From positions 3,472,001 to 3,536,000 of the forward strand of contig CBDHHE010000001.1 in NCBI GenBank assembly GCA_965263335.1: a stretch of 64,000 bases of DNA, in the 5' to 3' direction. The notes beneath the pieces are model-generated. The model saw only the letters and a list, made by a program, of their open reading frames with translations, was not told where the DNA came from and ran no database searches. Source of the stretch: Thermohalobaculum sp965263335. GTDB taxonomy: Bacteria > Pseudomonadota > Alphaproteobacteria > Rhodobacterales > Rhodobacteraceae. This document shows positions 17,920 to 28,500 of this stretch, in pieces (position 1 is the stretch's first letter; the number at the start of each line of letters is the position of its first letter). The position numbers were made by a program, and so were the translations under genes.

Positions 17920-18785
17920 TGTCCTCGCTGCAGCGCATCATCTGGATCGCATCGTTCCACAAGTCCGGGAACACCTGGACCCGCGCCTTTCTGGCCAACT
18001 ACTTCGCCCCGAAAGGCAAGAAGGTCTCGATCAACGAATTAATGAGCATCACCACCACCGATGTGCGCCAGGATTGGTACGACAAGGCGGCGGGAAAGCC
18101 CTTTCAAGGTGAAATCTTCGATGACTCCATTGCCCTTCGTCCGAAGGTGCAACGGATGATCGCCGCGTCGAAACCCGGGCATCACTTTGTCAAAACTCAC
18201 TCCAAGATCGACCGCATCGGGCCGATTGACCTGATCTTGCCCGAGGTCACGGCCGGTGCCATTTACATCATGCGAAACCCCTTTGACATCGTACCATCAT
18301 ACGCGCGCCATTCTGCGGCGCCGATCGATCGCACGATTGAGAACCTCTGCGATCCCAAAGCCCTCACGGCGTCGGACACGAAGATTTTCGAGGTGCTCGG
18401 TCGCTGGGACGATCACATCCGCAGCTGGCTTGAAGCGCCAGGTCTTCACCGCCACGTGATGCGATATGAAGATATGCTGGCCGACCCCGAGAAGGCATTT
18501 CGTGCGATGCTGAGTTTCCTGGGCGTGCCGATCAATGATGGACAGCTCCGACGCGCCATTCGCGCATCAAGTTTCAAAGAATTGCGCCGTCAGGAAGCGG
18601 TCATGGGTTTTCGTGAGCGTCCCACGGAGATGGAGCGCTTCTTCGTCAATGGCCGGCAAGGGGGTTGGCGGGAAGCGCTCTCGTCGTCGCAGGTATCGGT
18701 CATTCGCGAGGCGTTCCTGCCGACGATCGAACGCTACTACCCGGAGATGTTGGCTCAGACGGCGGAAGCGGCGGCCGAGGGATGA
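17919..18785 (+). CDS. Sulfotransferase family protein 3 of 3
   Basis: A 288-residue third paralog. The phosphosulfate loop reads SFHKSGNTWTRAFLANYF (Tyr-Pro replaced by Phe-His), the 3'-phosphate motif is MRNPFDIVPSYARH, and MRYEDML plus RFFVNGRQGGWREAL follow. It is the most divergent of the three. Its TGA overlaps the yggS ATG as ATGA, so the three enzymes and yggS are probably one transcript. No PAPS-synthesis genes (cysND, cysC) lie nearby, so the donor must come from elsewhere. Confidence 0.88.
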   Translation: MSSLQRIIWIASFHKSGNTWTRAFLANYFAPKGKKVSINELMSITTTDVRQDWYDKAAGKPFQGEIFDDSIALRPKVQRMIAASKPGHHFVKTHSKIDRIGPIDLILPEVTAGAIYIMRNPFDIVPSYARHSAAPIDRTIENLCDPKALTASDTKIFEVLGRWDDHIRSWLEAPGLHRHVMRYEDMLADPEKAFRAMLSFLGVPINDGQLRRAIRASSFKELRRQEAVMGFRERPTEMERFFVNGRQGGWREALSSSQVSVIREAFLPTIERYYPEMLAQTAEAAAEG

Positions 18786-19441
18786 GCGGTTTGACGGATG
18801 TCGCGGCCAGAGTCGCAACTGCTGCCGAGACGGCAGGGCGGGATGCCAGCTCAATAAAGCTGATCGCTGTTTCTAAGGTTCAGCCCTTGGAAAGGGTCGA
18901 GTCCGTTCTGGACGAAGGCCATCGTATTTTCGGAGAGAACCGTGTGCAGGAGGCGGCTGGTAAGTGGCCTGACTTTCGTGCGCGCTATCCCGGTGTCGAA
19001 GTGCATCTCATCGGACCACTGCAGACCAACAAAGTGCGGCAGGCCGTCGAACTCTTCAACGTGATACACTCGGTAGATCGTCCGAAGTTGGCAGCCAAAC
19101 TCGCGGACGTTTTCGCCGAGACAGGCCAGGCGCTTCCCTGTTTCGTGCAGGTGAACACCGGCGATGAAGGTCAGAAGGCAGGGTGCCAGCTGGAGGACGC
19201 CGACGATTTTGTAGCGGCGTGCCGATCCGAGTTCGGATTGCCGGTGATTGGCCTCATGTGCATTCCGCCGGTGAGTGAAGAACCCGCCTTGCACTTTGCG
19301 CTTCTCGCAAAGATTGCAGAGCGAAACGGTCTCTCTGGGCTGTCGATGGGAATGAGCAGTGATTTTGAAACTGCGATTTCCCTCGGCGCCACCCACATCC
19401 GCGTGGGCTCGGCTCTTTTCGGTGCCCGCGACTACGGCTGA
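18782..19441 (+). CDS. yggS: YggS family PLP-binding protein (pyridoxal phosphate homeostasis protein)
   Basis: A 219-residue cytosolic protein with the alanine-racemase-like TIM barrel that binds PLP and buffers B6 vitamers without known catalysis. Family motifs: LIAVSKVQP near residue 23 carrying the PLP-binding Lys, FGENRVQEA, HLIGPLQTNKVR, IHSVDRPKLA, GLSMGMSSDFETAI and the C-terminal IRVGSALFGARDY. ATG 18782 matches the family start. It overlaps the last sulfotransferase, but the functional link is unclear and may be only positional. Confidence 0.95.
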   Translation: MSGLTDVAARVATAAETAGRDASSIKLIAVSKVQPLERVESVLDEGHRIFGENRVQEAAGKWPDFRARYPGVEVHLIGPLQTNKVRQAVELFNVIHSVDRPKLAAKLADVFAETGQALPCFVQVNTGDEGQKAGCQLEDADDFVAACRSEFGLPVIGLMCIPPVSEEPALHFALLAKIAERNGLSGLSMGMSSDFETAISLGATHIRVGSALFGARDYG

Positions 19442-19571
19442 TCCTCTGAGCGTGTCGACCACCGACAGGCAGCTGGCCCGGAACTCACGGAAACTCGACG
19501 TGTTCCAGTGGAACGATTCCCAGATTGCCTGTATGTCATACGTCGGTGTAGCGCGTATGGGTTAGAGGCGA

Positions 19572-21611
19572 ATGGCGTCGAAAACGAAGTCGAAGGCAAA
19601 GGCCAAACACCCATCGTTTTGGCGGAAGCTTCTGGCTGCGCCTGGTCGGTTCCTTCGCGGCATGTTGCGTTTGCTTTGGGGCTTCACATGGCGTGTCGGG
19701 CTCGTGATTGCCCTCGGGCTGGCCGCAACCACTGCGTACTACTACACGGTTCTTCCCGCACCTGACCGTCTGTTCGATGCGCGCGGTGCGGGCTCGGTCA
19801 CCATGCTTGACCGCCACGGCGACGTTTTTGCCTGGCGCGGCGAACAATATGGCGGTGAACTTCGGGCGGGTGAAGTCTCTCCGCATCTGGTCAATGCTGT
19901 GATCGCGGCGGAAGACCGGCGGTTCTATCAGCACTTTGGTCTCGATCCGCGGGGGATTGTCCGGGCGCTTGTGGTGAATTTCCGCGCTGGGCGGCTTGTG
20001 CAGGGTGGCTCCACATTGACCCAGCAGGTTGCGAAAAACGTCTTCCTCGACGCAACCCGCAGTCTCGAGCGCAAGATCAAGGAAGTGCCGATGGCACTGG
20101 CGCTCGAGCTGAAGTACGCCAAGGAGGAAATTCTCTCCGTTTACCTCAACCGGGTTTACCTGGGAGCTGGCACCTACGGATTTGAGGCAGCGAGCCAACG
20201 CTACTTCGGCAAGTCAGCGCGCGTGCTCGATCCGGCAGAGGCGGCGATGCTCGCAGGCCTTCTACGCGCCCCGTCGCGCTATGCCCCGACCTCAGATCTG
20301 AGCCTCGCGCAGGGGCGGGCCAGCGTGATCGTCCGGCTCATGGAGGAACAGGGATTTCTCACCGAGGAACAGACGATCAGGGCGCTGGCGACGCCGGCGG
20401 TACTCAGCACCGCCGCGGCGGCACGGGCTGGTGGGGCATTCGCAGACTGGGTCATGGAAGAAGCGCCGTCGTATCTCACCGATCAGACATCGGAAGATGT
20501 GCTGATCAAGACCACGTTCGACCCTGAGATCCAGCGCGCGGCAGAGGAAGCGCTCGCACGTGTCTTTGATACGAAGGTCCGCGAAGGCAGCGAGGCAGAA
20601 GCTGCGATCGTGGTGATGAGCTCGGATGGTGCAGTGCGCGCGATCGTTGGAGGTCGGGCGCATGGCCAGGCGCGCTTCAATCGCGCCACTCAAGCACTTC
20701 GTCAGACCGGAAGCGTTTTCAAGCCCATCGTCTATGCAGCGGCGCTCGAGGATGGGATGCGACCGTTTGATGTGGTAGATGATGCGCCGCTCACCATTCG
20801 TGGCTGGTCACCATCGAACTACACGGGTCGCTATCTGGGGCCGGTGACACTTCATGAAGCGCTTGCGAAGTCGATCAACACCGTTGCGGTGAGGGTTTCG
20901 GAACGCACTGGGCGAGACGAGGTGCATCGGATGGCTGAGCGCCTCGGTCTCACCACTGCGATCGCCCCCGGACCAGCGGTGGCGCTGGGGACATCAGAAG
21001 CAAAGCTGATCGAGATGACCGGTGTTTTTGCGACCATCGCGAATGGCGGGGGCCGCGCAACGCCGCATGGTGCGCGCGAGATCGGTTTGCGCGGTGACGA
21101 CCGCGCTTTAATTTCTCAGACGCCCAGGAACGCCGAGACCGTGCTCTCGGCGGAAACCGCAGGCCTCCTCACGCACATGCTGATGGGTGTTGTCGACGAA
21201 GGCACAGGAAGGCGGGCGCAGCTGGCGGATTGGGAGGTCGCAGGTAAGACCGGCACGACCCAGAAGGCACGCGATGCTTGGTTCATCGGTTTCACGGCGG
21301 ACTACGTGGCGGGTGTTTGGATGGGCTATGATGACAACCGCCCGCTCACCGGCGTCACAGGCGGTGGCCTCCCCGCGGAGATCTGGCGCGAGACCATGGC
21401 GGCCATTCATGTCGATCGGACGCCGCGGCCGTTGAACTTCATCGCGCCGCGACCGGCTGAGCGCATTGTCATGGCGCCGGGTTCGGGGAAGCCCGGAGGC
21501 CCGACACTGGTCGAACGCGTGTTCCAGGATGTGTTGCGTGGACTTGGGGCCGGAGATGACGGTGGGCGCCGAGCCGATTTTGATCCCATTGGCGACTCAG
21601 ATCGTCGCTAG
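19572..21611 (+). CDS. Class A penicillin-binding protein (PBP1 type)
   Basis: A bifunctional peptidoglycan glycosyltransferase and transpeptidase of 679 residues in the periplasm, anchored by one N-terminal membrane segment (about residues 35-57) after a basic tail. The GT51 domain shows AAEDRRFYQHFGLDP, GGSTLTQQVAKN and KIKEVPMALALE. The transpeptidase domain has SVFK (the SxxK motif with catalytic Ser, about residue 383), SINTVAV (SxN) and KTGTTQ (KTG). It is compact and lacks an obvious OB insert. AGAGGCG precedes the ATG. It ends four bases into the convergent metallopeptidase gene. Whether it is PBP1a-like or 1c-like is not certain, so no symbol is given. Confidence 0.93.
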   Translation: MASKTKSKAKAKHPSFWRKLLAAPGRFLRGMLRLLWGFTWRVGLVIALGLAATTAYYYTVLPAPDRLFDARGAGSVTMLDRHGDVFAWRGEQYGGELRAGEVSPHLVNAVIAAEDRRFYQHFGLDPRGIVRALVVNFRAGRLVQGGSTLTQQVAKNVFLDATRSLERKIKEVPMALALELKYAKEEILSVYLNRVYLGAGTYGFEAASQRYFGKSARVLDPAEAAMLAGLLRAPSRYAPTSDLSLAQGRASVIVRLMEEQGFLTEEQTIRALATPAVLSTAAAARAGGAFADWVMEEAPSYLTDQTSEDVLIKTTFDPEIQRAAEEALARVFDTKVREGSEAEAAIVVMSSDGAVRAIVGGRAHGQARFNRATQALRQTGSVFKPIVYAAALEDGMRPFDVVDDAPLTIRGWSPSNYTGRYLGPVTLHEALAKSINTVAVRVSERTGRDEVHRMAERLGLTTAIAPGPAVALGTSEAKLIEMTGVFATIANGGGRATPHGAREIGLRGDDRALISQTPRNAETVLSAETAGLLTHMLMGVVDEGTGRRAQLADWEVAGKTGTTQKARDAWFIGFTADYVAGVWMGYDDNRPLTGVTGGGLPAEIWRETMAAIHVDRTPRPLNFIAPRPAERIVMAPGSGKPGGPTLVERVFQDVLRGLGAGDDGGRRADFDPIGDSDRR

Positions 21612-22300
21612 TTCTTGAAATCGTAGGCGTGAAGTGTCCGGCCTTCCCGGCGCAACCAGTCGCGTGACACGTCGAAACCCGGTCGCAGCTCGTCAACGAG
21701 GGACCAGAAACGCTTTGAGTGGTTCATCTCGCGGAGATGTGCGGCTTCGTGTGCCGCGACGTACTCGAGGACGTGGCGTGGTGCCATCGCGAGTCGCCAA
21801 GAAAAACTCAGTGCGCCACGCGATGAGCAGGATCCCCAGCGCGACGTGGTATCTCGCAGTGTGATGCTCTCGACACGCTTGCCAAGTTGCCGGGCATAGC
21901 TCCGCGCTGCGGGCAGAAGCAGATCGCGTGCGCGGGTCCGCAGCCACGCCGCAACCCGGGCGCCTTCAGCACCGACGCCGCGCAGGGTCAGGTGATCGTC
22001 TTCGAGCTCGGGTGGACTTCGTTTGCCGTCAACAACACGGATGCGGACGAGTTTTCCCTCAATCGGAATCATCGTCCCATCTTTGATCAAGGTGCGAGCG
22101 GGTTGACGATCAAGTGCGCGGCGCAGCCAATCCCGGTTTGCCTCGAGAAAACATTCGGCTGAACGAATGTCCGTTTCCGATGGAAGTGTTAGCACGGGTG
22201 CATGACCTGGCAGTCCGAGACGAAGCGTGAAACGGCGTGCTCGCGCGCTTCGGACCAGGCGGACTTTGCACGGTGGGTCTTGAAGCTGAATCTCGCTCAT
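21608..22300 (-). CDS. YgjP-like (DUF45/M48-related) zinc metallopeptidase
   Basis: A 230-residue predicted cytosolic protein. The C-terminal half has RWGSCSSRGALSFSWRL, a strong family signature, and AAHEAAHLREMNHSKRFW with the zinc-binding HExxH (HEAAH) and third ligand His in NHS. Family members are SprT-like putative proteases; the E. coli YgjP substrate is unknown. The protein is the usual length. It converges on the PBP gene with a four-base overlap of the ends. The short gap to phaZ (33 bases, same strand) suggests co-transcription. Confidence 0.9.
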   Translation of the reverse strand: MSEIQLQDPPCKVRLVRSARARRFTLRLGLPGHAPVLTLPSETDIRSAECFLEANRDWLRRALDRQPARTLIKDGTMIPIEGKLVRIRVVDGKRSPPELEDDHLTLRGVGAEGARVAAWLRTRARDLLLPAARSYARQLGKRVESITLRDTTSRWGSCSSRGALSFSWRLAMAPRHVLEYVAAHEAAHLREMNHSKRFWSLVDELRPGFDVSRDWLRREGRTLHAYDFKN

Positions 22301-22332
22301 GAATGACAGACTCGCAGGTCTGCTGTGTCATG

Positions 22333-23586
22333 TCACCCCTCGACCGAAGCGCGCCGATCCCGAATGAAGTCACGGATTTTGGGCTGGATGTAGCTGCGGA
22401 ATCGCGACCCGTTGAAGACCCCGTAGTGCCCGACCTTCTTCTGCTCGTAATGCAGCTTCATTTCGGATGGAAGATTGGTGCACAGTTTCTGCGCTGCTTT
22501 TGTCTGACCCCGCCCGGTGATGTCGTCCTTCTCGCCCTCGATGGTCATCAAACCGATATCGGTGATCGCAGCTGGGTCGATCAGAATATCCCGATGCTTG
22601 AACTCGCCCTTGGGGATGAGATGCTTCTGGAACACCGTCTCGACGGTCTGAAGATAGAATTCGGCGGTCAGATCCATGACGGCCAGGTACTCGTCGTAAA
22701 AGGCGTGGTGAGCGGCCGCAGAGTCCCCATCACCCCTCACGAGGTTCTGGAACTGGTCCACATGAGCGTCCATGTGGCGATCGAGGTTCATGGACATAAA
22801 ACCAGAAAGCTGCAGAAACCCAGGATAGACTCTGCGCAGGAAACCCTGGTTCGGCCAGGGCACCATCACGATCACGTTTTTCCCGAACCAGCTTATCGGA
22901 CGACTTTGTGCAAGACGATTGGGCTCTGTCTGGTTGATGCGAGTGTCAATCGGACTGCCCATCAAGATCATCGACGAGGGGCGATACCTGTCCTTTGCCG
23001 CCGCCATCAATGATCCTGCGACCAGAACCGGCACGCCGGGCTGGCAGACCGCCATAACGGCTGGTCGTTCGCCATCGGCACCCAGAAACTGGCAGAACTC
23101 AACTATGTAGTCGGTGTAGTCTGCCAGATCGAAGTTGCCCTCGGACAGCGGGACGTTGCGCGCGTCGATCCAGTCGGTGACGTAGACTTCATGCTCGGGA
23201 AGCATCGCCTCGACGGTGCCGCGCAGAAGCGTTGCAAAGTGGCCTGACATAGGTGCGACGATCAGGACCTTGGGATCGTTGCGACGTTCGATTGCATCGT
23301 CGCTGCGCCGGAAGTGGATCAGATCGCAAAAGGGCTTGGAAAGCACCGTCTCTTCAACGATCGGCACGGCTTTGCCGTCGATCTCGACTTCCAAAATGCC
23401 GAACTCGGGCTTTCCATAGCGTTTGGTCGCGCTCACGAACATATCGCAAGCAGCCGCCGTTGCGCGTGCTGGAATTGATATCCCGAAAGGATTGAACGGG
23501 CTCTTCAGCGCATGACTGCTGAAGCGCGCCATGGTGCGCATGGGCCCCATCGCGGCATGTGTGAGTTCATATGCGTGGTAGAGCAC
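22333..23586 (-). CDS. phaZ: Intracellular polyhydroxyalkanoate depolymerase PhaZ
   Basis: A 417-residue alpha/beta-hydrolase that mobilises cytoplasmic PHB granules. The lipase-box-like element MAVCQPGVPV has Cys at the nucleophile position, as in the PhaZ (TIGR01849) group, and VLIVAPMSGHFATLLRGTVE gives the conserved region near residue 106. MTIEGEKDDITGRGQT and the C-terminal HYGVFNGSRF supply the Asp and His of the triad. It is normal in length. It indicates a PHB-storing organism, although phaC is not in the window. It diverges from the TIGR02300 gene. Confidence 0.95.
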   Translation of the reverse strand: MLYHAYELTHAAMGPMRTMARFSSHALKSPFNPFGISIPARATAAACDMFVSATKRYGKPEFGILEVEIDGKAVPIVEETVLSKPFCDLIHFRRSDDAIERRNDPKVLIVAPMSGHFATLLRGTVEAMLPEHEVYVTDWIDARNVPLSEGNFDLADYTDYIVEFCQFLGADGERPAVMAVCQPGVPVLVAGSLMAAAKDRYRPSSMILMGSPIDTRINQTEPNRLAQSRPISWFGKNVIVMVPWPNQGFLRRVYPGFLQLSGFMSMNLDRHMDAHVDQFQNLVRGDGDSAAAHHAFYDEYLAVMDLTAEFYLQTVETVFQKHLIPKGEFKHRDILIDPAAITDIGLMTIEGEKDDITGRGQTKAAQKLCTNLPSEMKLHYEQKKVGHYGVFNGSRFRSYIQPKIRDFIRDRRASVEG

Positions 23587-23803
23587 GGCAAACCCCTCGC
23601 AGTTCGGTCACTCTTCAGTACGTGCGGGAAGTTAAGCGGCGGGTAAAGCCGCCACAACCCCGATCCTTCGCAGATGCAAAAAACAGCCAAGCTTTGTGAT
23701 GGATTTGTCAAAGGGGCAAACCATCGGTATTCGCTTGCAGACACGCTTTGTTTGTGGCATTCGCGCGTCTTCTCCAATCCTGCGGCGTTTCGGGAATTTA
23801 CGA

Positions 23804-24265
23804 ATGGGAAAGCCTGAATGGGGTGTAAAGCGTGCCTGTCTGAGTTGTGGAGCACGCTTCTATGATCTGCTGAACAATCCGATCACCTGCCCAAAGTGCG
23901 GGGCGATTTTTGATGTTGTCGAGCAGGCGAAGGCAAAAACCTCGCGCGCTACGGCGAAAGCGGCGGTTGCCCCTGTGGCGGCCAGTGAAGCTGTGGACGA
24001 CGATCTGGTCGACGATGAGGATGAGATCGAAGAAGATGTCGAGGTCGAAAGCGTCGAGGACTCCGACGATCTCGACGATGATGCGGAGGAAAAGACTTCT
24101 CCAACGCTGAGCGACGAGGACGATGAAGAGATTGCCGATCTCGGTGAAGATGCCATCCTTGGCGAAGACAGTGACGACGATGTCAGTGGTGATGAAGATA
24201 TCGACGACGATGATGACATCGAAGGTTTGGGCACTGTGATCGGGAAAGACGACGAAGATCGCTGA
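23804..24265 (+). CDS. TIGR02300 (FYDLN acid) family protein
   Basis: A 154-residue protein starting MGKPEWGVKRACLSCGARFY. The first 40 residues form a zinc-ribbon-like module with two C-x-x-C pairs (CLSC and CPKC) and the FYDL motif; the remainder is extremely acidic, with runs of Asp and Glu, and probably disordered. The family is typical of alphaproteobacteria and has no known function. ATG 23804 is chosen because homology starts there; the upstream in-frame ORF has no family match. In many relatives this gene is followed by tRNA-Ala and then aroA; here the tRNA is present but foreign DNA follows. Confidence 0.92.
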   Translation: MGKPEWGVKRACLSCGARFYDLLNNPITCPKCGAIFDVVEQAKAKTSRATAKAAVAPVAASEAVDDDLVDDEDEIEEDVEVESVEDSDDLDDDAEEKTSPTLSDEDDEEIADLGEDAILGEDSDDDVSGDEDIDDDDDIEGLGTVIGKDDEDR

Positions 24266-24351
24266 GTCTCAATAGGTGTTTTCGTCTTGATCTGGCCACG
24301 CGACAATCATAGGGTCGCGCGGCGCAGCAAATGTCCGAAATGACTGCTCGT

Positions 24352-24427
<76 letters not shown>

Positions 24428-24437
24428 AGACACCTCG

Positions 24438-24472
24438 AAACCCCCGCACCGCCAACGCGTTGCGGGGGTTTT
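24438..24472 (+). terminator. Rho-independent terminator after tRNA-Ala
   Basis: AAACCCCCGCA (24438-24448) pairs perfectly with TGCGGGGGTTT (24461-24471), followed by further T residues. It begins about 10 bases after the tRNA 3' end. Confidence 0.88.
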
Positions 24473-24577
24473 GCTGTCTGGTGAAACCCAGGAGAGCCGA
24501 ACCCGTCACACGTACCTGTCACACATCGCCCGTCCTGGGTGGCCGTCATGACCGGCGTTCTGGGGCTCTGGAGATGA

Positions 24578-24802
24578 GGCAGAACATGGCAGCGCTACGA
24601 CAGAGTTCCTGTTAGGATTCGATCGGTTACAGGGCGCAAGGAGATCAATCGATCCCTTCGCACGACTGACTATCGGCGGGCTGTTACACAAGCGCGTCAC
24701 GCATGGAGTGAAATCCAACGGCTCTTCGACGAGGTCGATGCTCGTGTTGTGGTGGAGGGCGGCATGGCATTGGCCGACGACCGTTCAGGTTTGCAGGGAT
24801 AG
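24578..24802 (+). pseudogene. Tyrosine-recombinase/integrase N-terminal fragment
   Basis: An open stretch of about 75 codons with no good start, ended by TAG at 24800-24802. Its translation includes RVPVRIRSVTGRKEINRSL, then RTTDYRRAVTQARHAWSEIQ and RLFDEV. This pattern (short Arg-rich strand, G-R-x-EI-x-RSL, T-x-D, A-x-x-AR-x-x-W) is that of the N-terminal core-binding region of phage-type integrases. The catalytic domain is absent. Its position 150 bases after tRNA-Ala fits a decayed element that integrated at the tRNA. This is similarity by eye only. Confidence 0.55.
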
Positions 24803-24842
24803 TCAGCTTCTCAGACCGAAAACGCCCCTTTGACTATCAACA

Positions 24843-25100
24843 TTGTCTTACGTCGGCGCGAAGACCGCCTGCATCGAGCCAGGCAGTCCCTGGAAAAATG
24901 ATTGTGACGAGAGCATCAGCGCCCGGTTCCGGGACGAGCTGCAGAACCGGGCGATCTTCTACTGGCTGTACGAAGTCCAGATCATCATCCAGGGCAGAAG
25001 GAAGCACTACAACTCGAAGCGCCCCTACAGTGCCCTGGGCTACCGCCCACCAGCACCCGAAGCCATCATCCCGATGGAAGCCAGGCCGATCATGCACTAA
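24843..25100 (+). pseudogene. IS3-family transposase OrfB C-terminal fragment (remnant A)
   Basis: 85 codons corresponding to the end of an IS3-type DDE integrase: IEPGSPWKNDCDESISARFR, DELQNRAIFYWLYEVQ, HYNSKRPYSALGYRPPAP. The active-site Glu region (DESISARFRDEL) is recognisable although several consensus residues are changed (for example the usual NGYxESFN). The N-terminal part, OrfA and the inverted repeats are missing, so it is inactive. Confidence 0.85.
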
Positions 25101-25158
25101 CGCTCAAACCGGACCAGTCAGATCAGGCTCCCCGCTTGGAGAGGGCGATCCGCAAAGC

Positions 25159-25431
25159 ATGTCATCCCGCGCCTTCCAACCATGGCGGAGAAAACAGGAA
25201 CTGGATCAAAGGTGGTGTGCCCGCCCCGGAAAACCGACGAACAATAATTTTCTCGAGGTTTTCAACAGCCGTCTGGGTCAGGAATGTCTGAACGCATCAA
25301 GGTTCCTGTCGATGGATGACGCCCGGACGCGGATAAATAGGTGGAGAACCGACTACACTGATGTCCGACTGTGTTCGGAACTCGGAAACTTGACGCCGAG
25401 CGATTATGCAGCGCAACAGAACCACACCTGA
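25159..25431 (+). pseudogene. IS3-family transposase OrfB C-terminal fragment (remnant B, different subgroup)
   Basis: 91 codons. The part GKPTNNNFLEVFNSRLGQEC, LNASRFLSMDDARTRINRWR and LTPSDYAAQ matches the C-terminal end of IS3-family transposases of the kind ending in LTPxEYA. It is a different subgroup from remnant A, so two elements landed here. The normal HxxL-type tail ENRPHSSLG is degraded to DVRLCSELG. No start and no upstream catalytic part are present. Confidence 0.82.
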
Positions 25432-25582
25432 TAGGTCGCATGAACCTCTCACCACAGGCGGGGTTCGCTCCAAGACCATCAGCTTACATGGCCCTACACT
25501 CCGCGTTTCAAACTTGGAACATTGCAAGACCCTTTTGATCCGATGCTTCGCAATAAACTTTGATGCGCCTCCAGCATGCTGA
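25432..25582. other. Short noncoding gap between IS remnant B and the giant gene
   Basis: About 150 bases; I see no gene, terminator or clear inverted repeat. Confidence 0.3.
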
Positions 25583-28500
25583 TCAGATCAGATCTTGCGT
25601 ACCTTCCTGAGCAAAGACGAAGCCCACCACTTCCGTGGTGTGATTTGTCTCGGCGTTGAGTGATGTCTCTTCCTCGACAAAGACCGACACGCCCGACTCC
25701 GACGACGTCTGTCTGAGCGCAGCGGTGTCCAGACCATCCGCAGTCTGCATGTCAGCAAGAAAGATGAAGTCGTCGATTCCGTCGCTCGTGATTTCAAACG
25801 GGAGGTTCTTTACCGCGTTCGCGGTGGCGCCGACAGATAGGGTAGCACCGGTGCCTGTCTCGAGCGCAATAAAGTCGATCGTCTCCGAGGCGTGCACCTG
25901 ATCGGCTGCCTCCTCCTCCTGCAAACGCACCGAGAAGCCGCTGGTTGTCACATCATCGACCCGTTCGGTGACCGGCTGGACATCATTGTCCGACGATACC
26001 TGCGCCAGCACGACAGGGGTCGCATCGAAACCTGTAAGTGCTACGCTGACCGAAGAAGTGTTTTGGGCAGTGGTCTGCCCGGCGACGATCGTGCGTCCGT
26101 CGGAGAGTTGATGCTCACCTTCGGTGGCGGCGAGCCAGGCAATAGTTTCAGTTGCATGGGCGCCGTCCAGATTGCCCCATTCCGTCATCTGGAACTCGAA
26201 GCCTGTCTCGGTGACGTTGCGGATGCGCACTGCCAGTGGCTCCGCGTCTTCAGTGCTTGGAGGCCCCATCACAACGATGGCGTTGGCAATTGGCCCATCG
26301 AATTCCACACTGTGCCATTCAGAGCGATTGTCCTGGGTGGTGGTGACCGAGCCGAACTCGATTCGTTTCGGTGCCGGTGCCGCCGCAAGAGAGACGTTGT
26401 CGATGTCGATGTCGCCGCTGCCAGACCCGTCGAAGAGGAACTTGACGTTCGTCTGGCTGTCATTGGCAGTGAAGGGCAGACTGTAGGGAGAGCTATTGCC
26501 CAGCTGCGCGCTGGTGTAGGTCGCCAGAACCTGGTCACCAGTTGTACTCTCGGCGATGACTTTCAACGATCCTGTGAAGTCACTGTACGCACCACCGGCA
26601 TCAAAGCTCAACGCGTACTGCGTCCCTTGGATCGTTGTGACGCTTTGCTCCAACGTCTGGCCGCCGACGCTTGTCCAGCCGCCAAGCGCATAGGCATAAC
26701 CGTCACCGCGCGCTTCGGTGGCTTCGAAGACACCGCTTGCCGTGCCCGTGGTCGTCCATCCCGCCGGGGTAGAGCCAGGACCTGTACCGGCTGAAATGTC
26801 CTCGAATGATCCGTTCACGATCAGGTCGGGTTGTGTTGCGTCATCAGCTGAAGCGGCCTTTACAGCGGTGCGGCCGCCGGTGCCGGGCCCTTCCCAGTCG
26901 AGGATCAGACCTGCCCCGCCGAGATTTTCGAAGTAGCGCACTTCAATATCAGCCTGGCCCGCAGCCAAGTTGACCGACGCCGTTTTGGTCACCATGCCAT
27001 GCAGACCATCGTTGGTGATGACCTCTTGGCCATTGATGAAGAGCACGGAGCCGTCGTCCGAATTCAGGTAGAACGTGTAGTTGCCAGCTTGCGCCACATC
27101 GACCTTGCCAGTGATCCGGGCGGCGAATGTGTTGATTGGACCGCCTTCCCAGAAGCTGCCACCGCTTCGTGTGAACTGGATCTCTTCGATAAGGTCGACT
27201 GCAGCCTTGGGTCCGCCAAAATCGATCTCAGACAGCTGCGATACTTGTTCAATATCGTAAAATTCGGCCGAGAACATGCCACTGGGGAGCGGAACAGTCG
27301 GGCCTTGCGCGACCGTTACCGTAACAGTTGCAGTGTCTGTCGCCCCGGTCGGATCGCTGGTCGAGTAGCTGAAGCTGTCAGTCCCGCTGAAGTCAACATC
27401 CGGGACATACACCACCTCGTTGCCTACCAAGCTGGTCTGTCCGTTTTGTGCATCACCGACAGCTGTCACGAAGAGATCGTCGCCATCCTGATCGCTGTCA
27501 TTGGCCAGCACATCAATGCTGACTGCAGTCTCGAACTCGGTCGCCGCAGTATCGTTGGCCGCGACCGGGGCGGTGTTGGCCGGTGGCGGGTTCCCGCCAT
27601 CGACCAACGCGAGGTCGAACGTTCTCTGCGCGATAACCGCACCACCCGCACCGGTTTGCTCATAGGCTGTCACGGTGGCGCTGAAACTGTCCTGTGGCAG
27701 GGCACCGCCCCGGAAGTTGGTTCCCCCGTTGCTGTCACCGAAGAGCGCATAGGGTGCCGCATTCTCGGTCCTGGACTGCCCAGTCGAGAGTGCAAAGGTG
27801 ACGGACCCGGCCGTTTCCCCGTTGGGCAGCCTTGCCTCGAGCGAATACTGGGCACCATTCAACCGGCTCGAGTCGATCTCGCCATTAACGATCTGGCCTA
27901 GGTTCTCATCTGTGTCGGCATTGATGAGATAGAGTTCAATTTCGTCCGCCGGTGGTGGAGGGGGAGGTGGTGGTGGCACCACGTCTTCGCCGTCAAAGCT
28001 CAGATACACGGGCGCGCTGACAGGACCAAGTGGCAGATTGTCGTTGGACGGATCGACCACCGAGGCCACAAATCCAAGCGGCAGCTCGGTATTGCCGTCG
28101 AACACGAACCCGTTCGGATCGTTTTCGTAGGTGAAGAGAGACGAGATGTCCCTCGATGTCTCACCTGCACCGAGGGTGATGTCGACGACCTGAAACTCGG
28201 CCGCATTGTTAACGGCGAAGTCCTCGTCTGCCAGGCGCTGTTCGATGATTGAGCGTGCATTGAACGCGTCGTTCTTCGTGGGCTGAAAGCCTTTGGTTAG
28301 AACGACCCGAATCGTCGCACCAGCCGGTCCGGAAACGACAACAATTGGGGCATCGCTGTACTCGCCTGTCCCGCCAGGCGGAACACCGTTCACCGTCACA
28401 GATGCAGACAACTCCGGCGAGGTCTGCGTCACCAGTGCCTGGGCGCCGGCCTGGCTACCATCGCTCATCAGTTGCCCGGTCGCGGTTGTGCCATCCGCAA

